From Treponema sp. (GTDB taxonomy: Bacteria > Spirochaetota > Spirochaetia > Treponematales > Treponemataceae), in assembly GCA_024402535.1 (NCBI GenBank), contig JAKSTN010000031.1, forward strand, positions 1 to 34,916: a stretch of 34,916 bases of DNA. Reading direction: 5' to 3'. The number at the start of each line of letters is the position of its first letter. The stretch's first letter is position 1. The position numbers were made by a program, and so were the translations under genes. The notes beneath the pieces were generated by a model that made no database searches, had not been told where the DNA came from, and was given only the letters and a program-made list of their open reading frames with translations. Below are positions 28,557 through 34,916 of this stretch, piece by piece.

Positions 28557-28913
28557 TTGGGAAATATATATTGGCCGGAAGAATTACCTCAAGTTTTAAT
28601 TCTTGATGGACTTTCTGCAGAAAAACAAAACAATGTGATAAGAACTCAAATGGATGCAGGACCGCAGAAAATCAGAAGACGATACACCGTCGCAACTAAA
28701 AATTTTGACGGGCAGATTGTACTTACTGAAGCCCAGCGCAGAATCCTCGAATACTGGTATGACAATGACATAGCAAGTGGTGCGCTTCGCTTTTTAATGA
28801 AAGACCCTCAAACTTTGAATCTTTCTCAGTTTCGATTCCGCGAAAAATACAAAGAAGAATCTCTTAACGGTTTGTGGAAAATAACATTATCTCTGGAGAA
28901 AATGAATGCCTAG
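28557..28913 (+). CDS. minor tail protein, lambda gpM-like, 118 aa
   Basis: The protein starts at a TTG (28557) with AAGGAG 7 nt upstream; no ATG fits. It contains YWPEELPQVLILDG, TQMDAGPQKIRRRY and a C-terminal beta-rich part, the pattern of small distal tail proteins after the tape measure. It overlaps the next gene by 8 nt. I assign it by position and pattern to the gpM-like role at the tail tip. Confidence 0.7.
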   Translation: MGNIYWPEELPQVLILDGLSAEKQNNVIRTQMDAGPQKIRRRYTVATKNFDGQIVLTEAQRRILEYWYDNDIASGALRFLMKDPQTLNLSQFRFREKYKEESLNGLWKITLSLEKMNA

Positions 28914-29373
28914 TACTAAATTTACACAAGCAGCAACTGCGCCTGAAACTTCGGAAGTTTTAGTCACACTTTTAAAAATTAAAGTAGACGGTGAAGATGC
29001 CCTGAACCTAACAGACAACAAGGAAAATGTAATTTCACATGGAGTAACCTATACGCCTTGCGGATTTAAAGCATTGTTACCAGATCAGTCCTCAGAAAAC
29101 AATAAAAGCTGCAGACTGCAGATTGATAACACAGACCTGTCAATTTACTCTGCAATTAAAAAGGCTGTACAGAAAAAGATCTCATGTGAAGTTGGTGTTG
29201 TTCTTGCATCAAGTCCAGACGTATATGAACAGGGCCCGTTTAATTTTATTCTCAGAAATATAACGGCTGATGTCTCATATATTACAGGGGAACTTTATGA
29301 TTCTTACATGCATGACAGGAAACTGACAAACAAGACTTATAATCCAGCTGACTTTCCGGGGCTCTTTTTCTGA
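28906..29373 (+). CDS. tail tip protein, DUF1833-like (lambda gpL role)
   Basis: The 155-aa protein shows the DUF1833 pattern: KVDGEDALNLTDNKENVI, GVTYTPCGFKALLPDQ, CRLQIDNTDLSIYSAIKKA, VVLASSPDVYEQGPFNF and the ending YNPADFPGLFF. Such proteins take the gpL position at the distal tail. Its stop and the next start share one base (TGATG). Confidence 0.83.
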   Translation: MPSTKFTQAATAPETSEVLVTLLKIKVDGEDALNLTDNKENVISHGVTYTPCGFKALLPDQSSENNKSCRLQIDNTDLSIYSAIKKAVQKKISCEVGVVLASSPDVYEQGPFNFILRNITADVSYITGELYDSYMHDRKLTNKTYNPADFPGLFF

Positions 29374-29810
29374 TGTATTCCTGGACACAAAAATATGTCG
29401 GAATTCCGTTTCTTTCTAATGGGCGGGATTTTAACGGCTGTGATTGTTACGGGCTTACACGACTCATTTTGCAGAATGAATATGACATTACTTTGCCTGA
29501 ATTAGATCTTTATCAAAACGCTCTGAACACTAAAGAAACTTCAAATCTTTTCAAAAACTTTGTTCCCGTAATATGCGGAACCAAAATTCAACAACCAGAA
29601 GAAAAAGCAGTCTGCTTGGTCAGAACAACAGGCGGGCTTCTGTCTCATGTGGGTTTATATGCAGGTGACGGTTTTATAATTCATACAAGAAATAAAACCG
29701 GTGCAGTCTGCGAAAGGATATCTTCACCCTTTTTTACTGGCCGGATAGAAGGCTGGTATCATGTCAACAAAACTTATAACACAGTTAAATCCATTCTCGA
29801 CAGAACATAA
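29373..29810 (+). CDS. tail NlpC/P60-type peptidoglycan peptidase (lambda gpK-like)
   Basis: The 145-aa enzyme has the NlpC/P60 active site: C25 in GCDCYGLT, H92 in SHVGLYAGDG and a further H104 as the likely third residue. It is carried at the tail tip and probably cuts peptidoglycan at infection. It lacks the N-terminal Mov34 domain of lambda gpK. The last 50 nt overlap the hub gene in another frame. Confidence 0.88.
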   Translation: MYSWTQKYVGIPFLSNGRDFNGCDCYGLTRLILQNEYDITLPELDLYQNALNTKETSNLFKNFVPVICGTKIQQPEEKAVCLVRTTGGLLSHVGLYAGDGFIIHTRNKTGAVCERISSPFFTGRIEGWYHVNKTYNTVKSILDRT

Positions 29811-32800
29811 CAGTTCAGAAATCGAAAACTCATCTATTGCGGAAATTATAGCAAAACTTGACAAAGGAAGAGCCGTCAATACAGGTTGGAGAGTTCTTCT
29901 TAACGATGAAATAATTACAGATTTTCAGCGCATGACCAAAGACGGTGACACGCTCTACATAAAGCTTGTACCAGAAGGAGATGCTTCGGCTCAGGATATC
30001 GGAACTGCGGAAAAATGGGTCGGCGGACTCATGACTGCAGTAGGAGCAGTTCTGGTGTTCACAGGAGTTGGAGCCGGAATTGGAGCCGCAATGATTGGAG
30101 CCGGAATTGGTCTTTTCGCGGGTGGTGTTGCCTTATACAACATGGACCTCGCGGTTAAAGACCGCGAAAAACCAGAACAGTCTCCAAGCTTACGTGGAAG
30201 CAGAAATCATCCACGCCCTTTGGGATTCATTCCTATTCTTTTCGGGAAACGTAGGATTTATCCTGACCCAGCAGCAAACCCTTATACATGGGTAGACGAA
30301 AACGGAGATCAGTATTTATATCAGCTTTTCTGTTGCGGGCAAAAAGATCAAGTTATTGACACCTCTTCCATCAAAATTGGTGAAACAGCAATTGAGTTGT
30401 TTTCCGCCAGTGGTTCCATTAATCAAGTTTTAGAAGGGACCGATGAATTAATCAGTCTTTCAGTTTCACAGGGGGCAGATGTTCCACCACTCATGAATAA
30501 ATGTGTTCATGAAGATATGCATAATTCAATTCTTCTTCATGAGACTGAAGAAGGAATAGATGCCTCAATAATCAGCACAACTCCATCAGATACAGAAGAA
30601 ATCAATGTTGACATATTTTTCTATAACGGACTTGGAAAATATGACGATAACGGCAGTCTTGGAAGTGCCTCTGTCGAAGTTGAAGCTTTTTATAAAAAAG
30701 AATCCGAAGACGATTCACATTATCAGCTTCTGGGTTATTTCAATTCAGATTCTAATGTTATTTCTGGAAATGAATTAAAAACCAAAAGATTTGCAGTAAC
30801 AAAGACAGGCCTCGAAAAAGGCAGATACACTGTTAAAATCAGCCGCAAAACTGTAGATTCAAAAGATTCAAAAATAATTGATGCCGTTTATTTAGGCTCA
30901 ATCCGTTCAATCAAAAATCAGCAGCCTGTATCGACAGCAAGATGTCGTGAATTAACATTGCTCGGTCTCAAAATTAAAGTCTCGTCAAAGTTGAATGGAT
31001 ATGTTGAAGAACTGAATTTTATATCCCAGTCCATAAACAAAGTTTATGACAGTAACACAAATACCTGGAAAGAAAATACATCAAGCAATCCGGCTTCTGC
31101 AGCAATGTATGCAATGCAGGGAGAAATGTCACAGCAAAAACTGAATGATTCAGAAATTGACTGGCCTGCATTCGAGAAACTCTATAACTGGTGTTCCCTT
31201 CATGAATATGAATGCAATGAATACGTATATGATTCAATTTCCGTTTCTGAAGTTTTAAATTCCATTGCTTCTACTTGTCGCGCGGAAATATTCCGTCAAA
31301 ACGGAAAAATTACAGTAATCCAAGACATAAGCCGCGATGGTTTTGTTCAGGTTTTCACTCCTCGCAATTCTTGGGGATACAAAGAAAATATAATAAAAGC
31401 TGACATTCCTGATGCACTTTCATTAATGTTTCCAGATTCAGACAGCGGTTATGCTCAGCAGGAATTAAAAGTCTATAACACACCTGACGGGAATTATATA
31501 TCAGAACCAGAAACCGTTCAGGATGTGAGCTTATGGGGTGTTACGTCTAATGTCCAGGCGCGAAAGCTTGGTATGTACAAATATGCCGTCACCAAAAACA
31601 GACCGATTGTTTGCTCATTTTCAGTAGACTTCGAATACATGTTATGTTCCAAAGGTGACTGGATTAAGTACGCTGGGGACATAGCACTTGCAGGACTTAC
31701 ACAGGGGCGTATCGCGGAAATAATCAAAAACAAAGAAGGACGCGTTACAGGATTTTATTCAGATGAAGAAATTCCTGCCATGGAAAACCAAAAGAAATAT
31801 TCTGTTAGGGTCAGACTTGCTGATGGCACAGCAGTTCTGATAAGCGTTAAAAATAAACTAGAAGGCAGTAAGTTAGTTGAATTTGAACAACCTGAAGGCA
31901 TTGACCTTACAGAAGGGTGTCTTTTCACTTTTGGTCTTCAAGGTGAAGACTCAATAGACCTGATTATTACTGACATTCAGTGTAATGATGATTTCACAGC
32001 GGAAATTACTGCAGTAAATTATTCACCTGAAATTTTTGGCGTTGATGATCCTGATTTCATTCTGCCTGATTTCGATAATCGTATCAGTGAAATTCCAATT
32101 GTTGGAGACTCAGGAGAGTTTATTAACCAAGGAATAAAGGACCTGACTCAAAAAACAATTCCAGATTTAAACGCGCTTTATAAAGCAAAAAAGGATGCAA
32201 ATAATTATACTGACTCAAAAATTGCTCAAGCCACTTTTGAAAAAAATCCAATTTATTCAGCTATTTTTAACACTTCAGCAATCCGTAAAGGCAATGACGG
32301 AAGTTATGCGCCTGCAAATATTACCGCTAGCGGACGCGCTTCAATTGGAGACATAAGTTCTGAACCTTATCAGGGAAACTGGTATATATACGTGAACGGA
32401 GGAGCTGAACCATTTGCTGCATACATTGGTGAAACCTCTTTCAATTTACCGATAGAAAACATTCTTCAGACTTTCTCAAATATTAACTCTGTGAGAATAG
32501 ATTTCAGATCAAACAATGACCAGGTTCTGATTGATACACAGACAATCCCTATTCTGTCAGGTTCTGCCACGTATGCGGTTACTCTCGACAATCAGTTCCA
32601 GTCTTATGAAGCTAACGGAGACGGTTCGCTTTCTGAATCGCGCTCTGTTAATGTCAAAGCACGTGTATTCTTTGGGCTTAAAGAACTTCAGTATTTAGCA
32701 GATGAAGGTTGGGAATATGGCGCAATCGAAACACCTGAAGGATTCAGCATTTCAGTAAATCGAGAAACGGGTGTTCTTACTATAACCGCGCTTGCTGGTT

Positions 32801-34527
32801 CAAGCATGGCCGATTACGGAAATATTGAGATTCCAGTATTTATTCATTCTCAGACAAACACAGAAATTCTTATCGGTTATGAAAGAGACATTGCACGCGC
32901 TAAAGAAGAAATTACAATCGGTTATGATGGAATAAGTGTCGGTTACCTTAAGCCTGATGAAAACGGTTTTTATTATTCATATTTCATATATCAGAAGCTT
33001 TCTAAAACCGCTTGGGAACTCTCTCAGCTTTCAGACCGTGTTGACGGTTACTGGCGCACTTTATCCGATGACCTTGTAATTACAGTTTCAGAAAAAAACA
33101 CACTTGAAGTTCTGTATAAATCAATTGAATCTGAATTCAATTCTATGAAGGCTCAGTTCAGCGCACACAATGCTTTTATAAACTATGAAAATGCGTTTAA
33201 TGCGTTGCGCCTTGTGGTTCTTCCAATAATCAATTCAAGTGATATTTATACTTTCGATTCTGAAGCTTCAAAAAATGCATTCAACGCAACTTTTGAAAAT
33301 TATTATTCTGCAAAGACGCTGCTGAATAAAGAGATCGCTTCAAAAAGTACAAACTTTACTGGTATACACAGTGTGGACCAAATCCGCGGACTGAATCCAA
33401 AACCAACAGATTACTTTGTATGGACTAATGAAAACGCGACACCTTATGGAGCAATAACCCTTACTCCAGGAATGACTTATACCTGGAATGGTTCTGCATG
33501 GGTTGAAGATAATGACACAACTCATGTTATGGCCACAATGAACGAAGCACTCGACATTGTAAAAAATGCATCAGCTGACTCTAATATTCCTGCAGTAGTT
33601 CTTGCAAAACGTCTTATTGCCATGAAAGTTATTACTGATGAACTTTATGCAAACTTTGCTAGTATTCAATCTCTTTCTTCAGGCAACGTAATTATTGGTG
33701 GTCATAAAAATCCTCAAACTGGTGAGGTAGAAAAATTCCTTACACCTTCTGATGTTAATAATGCAATTTCACAAACTCTTTCAGAAAAAAAATATGATGA
33801 CCAATTGAAAGAAAAAGTAAATAACACTCTTGCAAATGGGAAAACCATTATAGTTGGCGGTTATTTTAATTCAGAAATTGTTGATGTGGATACTGTTATG
33901 TCTAATGACGTGATTGTAAAGAACAAATTACGAAGCAACGGTCTTAATAGCATTACAGATGAAAAAACAAAAGGGTTTTTCTTTGATGAAAACGGCAATA
34001 CTAGAATTAATGAGTTGTACGCAAGCAATGGTCATTTCAGTGGTGAAGTAAACGCAACGAGTGGAACGTTCCAAAATTGTCGTGTGGATAATTGTTATGG
34101 AACTTTTAGATTCACTATCAATTATGGGGATAAGTTTAATTTACTGTCTTTATCCGACTTTGGCGTTACGTATGGGAAGGATTATAGACGTATGACATAC
34201 ACCATACCTTGTAGCGGTAAAGTAAAATTTAATTATAACCTCTCAGCTAGTGGAGTTTTTAACGACCGCGTTACGTTATTACAAATAAGCAATAACAATA
34301 AAATCTTACTTGAAGCATATCAACAAAATGGAATTCAATATTCACAAAATCTTATTCAACCTGATGGAAGTTGTGATCTGGAAGAAGGAGAATTGATTAT
34401 TCTTGTAAGACGATTTATTGGAGGTTCTGTCTGGGCAACCATCACCATAAACAGCTTAACTCTTCAAGTTGAAGAAGACCCTGGCATTTTGAAACACATT
34501 TTAAATCCAAGAGATGAAAGTTGGTAA
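29761..34527 (+). CDS. giant tail tip hub, fused lambda I-like and J-like protein (1588 aa)
   Basis: The N-terminus (about 1-130) resembles lambda gpI: a short ubiquitin-like part (TGWRVLLNDEII) and a Gly/Ala-rich hydrophobic segment (AVGAVLVFTGVGAGIGAAMI). Then comes the J-like hub with PRPLGFIPILFGKRRIY, YQLFCCGQKD, and the TARCRELTLLGLKIKVS to WGVTSNVQARKLGMYKYAVT part. Fibronectin-like and helical spacers follow (from about 840). A receptor-end part begins near 1400 with ASNGHFSGEVNATSGTF. It attaches the phage to its host. It starts inside the NlpC gene with only a weak AGAAGG site. Confidence 0.9.
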   Translation: MSTKLITQLNPFSTEHNSSEIENSSIAEIIAKLDKGRAVNTGWRVLLNDEIITDFQRMTKDGDTLYIKLVPEGDASAQDIGTAEKWVGGLMTAVGAVLVFTGVGAGIGAAMIGAGIGLFAGGVALYNMDLAVKDREKPEQSPSLRGSRNHPRPLGFIPILFGKRRIYPDPAANPYTWVDENGDQYLYQLFCCGQKDQVIDTSSIKIGETAIELFSASGSINQVLEGTDELISLSVSQGADVPPLMNKCVHEDMHNSILLHETEEGIDASIISTTPSDTEEINVDIFFYNGLGKYDDNGSLGSASVEVEAFYKKESEDDSHYQLLGYFNSDSNVISGNELKTKRFAVTKTGLEKGRYTVKISRKTVDSKDSKIIDAVYLGSIRSIKNQQPVSTARCRELTLLGLKIKVSSKLNGYVEELNFISQSINKVYDSNTNTWKENTSSNPASAAMYAMQGEMSQQKLNDSEIDWPAFEKLYNWCSLHEYECNEYVYDSISVSEVLNSIASTCRAEIFRQNGKITVIQDISRDGFVQVFTPRNSWGYKENIIKADIPDALSLMFPDSDSGYAQQELKVYNTPDGNYISEPETVQDVSLWGVTSNVQARKLGMYKYAVTKNRPIVCSFSVDFEYMLCSKGDWIKYAGDIALAGLTQGRIAEIIKNKEGRVTGFYSDEEIPAMENQKKYSVRVRLADGTAVLISVKNKLEGSKLVEFEQPEGIDLTEGCLFTFGLQGEDSIDLIITDIQCNDDFTAEITAVNYSPEIFGVDDPDFILPDFDNRISEIPIVGDSGEFINQGIKDLTQKTIPDLNALYKAKKDANNYTDSKIAQATFEKNPIYSAIFNTSAIRKGNDGSYAPANITASGRASIGDISSEPYQGNWYIYVNGGAEPFAAYIGETSFNLPIENILQTFSNINSVRIDFRSNNDQVLIDTQTIPILSGSATYAVTLDNQFQSYEANGDGSLSESRSVNVKARVFFGLKELQYLADEGWEYGAIETPEGFSISVNRETGVLTITALAGSSMADYGNIEIPVFIHSQTNTEILIGYERDIARAKEEITIGYDGISVGYLKPDENGFYYSYFIYQKLSKTAWELSQLSDRVDGYWRTLSDDLVITVSEKNTLEVLYKSIESEFNSMKAQFSAHNAFINYENAFNALRLVVLPIINSSDIYTFDSEASKNAFNATFENYYSAKTLLNKEIASKSTNFTGIHSVDQIRGLNPKPTDYFVWTNENATPYGAITLTPGMTYTWNGSAWVEDNDTTHVMATMNEALDIVKNASADSNIPAVVLAKRLIAMKVITDELYANFASIQSLSSGNVIIGGHKNPQTGEVEKFLTPSDVNNAISQTLSEKKYDDQLKEKVNNTLANGKTIIVGGYFNSEIVDVDTVMSNDVIVKNKLRSNGLNSITDEKTKGFFFDENGNTRINELYASNGHFSGEVNATSGTFQNCRVDNCYGTFRFTINYGDKFNLLSLSDFGVTYGKDYRRMTYTIPCSGKVKFNYNLSASGVFNDRVTLLQISNNNKILLEAYQQNGIQYSQNLIQPDGSCDLEEGELIILVRRFIGGSVWATITINSLTLQVEEDPGILKHILNPRDESW

Positions 34528-34560
34528 ATCAATCACAGAAAATAATAGGAGATAAAAAAC

Positions 34561-34916
34561 ATGGTACAAAAATTATCAGAAATCAAAGCTGAGTCAGGAC
34601 GCGACCTTGATTCATTAGTAGACGAAAACCTTCTGATTCCTGCTGAAACTGGAGCGGGGACATTTGGTGTTCTTAGATTTTTTCAGGGAATAAAAAACTT
34701 CTTCAAAGGCATCACCGCCCTTGGAACTCTGTCCAGCACTGGACGCATCCCGACAACCGATTCAGACGGAAACGTGAACTACGTCACACCTCAGCAAATC
34801 CTTGATGCAGTCAGCACAATCAACGGAGACAAGAATTTTGCAAACAACGTCTCGGTAGCGGGTGCGTTAAATGTTATGGGTGTTAACCTTGATACAAAGA
34901 TAAATAATGCTTTAAC
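34561..34916 (+). CDS. partial tail fibre/receptor-binding protein
   Basis: The gene starts MVQKLSEIKAESGRDLDSLV after AGGAGA and runs off the right edge; 118 codons are visible. The text TALGTLSSTGRIPTTDSDGN, VNYVTPQQILDAV and NFANNVSVAGALNVMGVNLD is typical of phage tail fibre stems that place a variable tip at the C-terminus. It follows the hub by 33 nt. Confidence 0.8.
   Translation, partial: MVQKLSEIKAESGRDLDSLVDENLLIPAETGAGTFGVLRFFQGIKNFFKGITALGTLSSTGRIPTTDSDGNVNYVTPQQILDAVSTINGDKNFANNVSVAGALNVMGVNLDTKINNAL

Noticed and set aside
1..34916. CRISPR array, tRNA or rRNA genes, phage ends
   Set aside because: No regularly spaced repeats, no tRNA cloverleaf or rRNA sequence were noticed on reading, and no terminal TG/CA with MuA-type end repeats can be placed inside the window.

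Overview
This window is most of a Mu-like transposable phage or prophage. It has a MuA-type DDE transposase, a MuB-type ATPase, Gam, GemA, a Ner-like regulator and an S24-family repressor, followed by Mu-type head genes (gp27, gp28, gp29, F, I/Z, gp36, G). The tail is of the lambda type: tube, frameshifted chaperone pair, tape measure, M/L/K-like tip proteins and a very large J-like hub. The DNA is moderately AT-rich, with strong AGGAGG ribosome-binding sites and TTGACA/TATAAT promoters. One lysis-region protein has a signal peptide ending in SQ|E, which I associate with Treponema. A Treponema-like gut or rumen spirochaete host is my inference only; no host gene is visible and neither phage end lies in the window.

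Layout. (1) Positions 1-7549 hold the leftward early operon, read right to left: Ner-like regulator, small ORFs, Gam, a DNA-binding-like protein, MuA, MuB, GemA, a Cys-rich protein, two HTH proteins and small accessory ORFs. A 52-bp duplication sits near its distal end. One small gene at 6797-7060 runs against the operon from its own promoter. (2) Positions 7550-7740 form the divergent control region, with an excellent leftward promoter covered by inverted and direct repeats. (3) Positions 7741-9857 run rightward: repressor, a small membrane protein, two unknown genes and a GerE/LuxR-like 77-aa protein that is a candidate late activator. (4) Positions 9992-12843 hold small unknown genes and then a lysis cassette: M15 endolysin, holin-like protein and two coiled-coil proteins encoded in different frames of the same DNA. 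(5) Positions 12827-17452 encode terminase, portal and the F-like head protein, whose C-terminal extension looks like an added effector domain. (6) Positions 17449-20146 are an accessory cassette: candidate immunity gene, DUF4406 protein, ASCH protein, a candidate small RNA, a structured terminator and a double-HNH homing endonuclease. (7) Positions 20234-24470 encode protease with nested scaffold, decoration protein, lambda-E-like capsid and neck/completion proteins. (8) Positions 24473-34916 encode the tail.

The gene directions differ from Mu, where early and late genes run the same way. Here the transposition block faces left and the repressor and all virion genes face right, which as I recall resembles the BcepMu arrangement. 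The most interesting points are a textbook -1 frameshift site (A AAAAAG) in the tail chaperone pair, a possible second one (U UUUUUC) joining portal and F, the effector-like extension of F with its neighbour gene, the dual-frame lysis genes, an in-frame I/Z-type internal start, and a promoter-terminator unit that looks like a phage small RNA.
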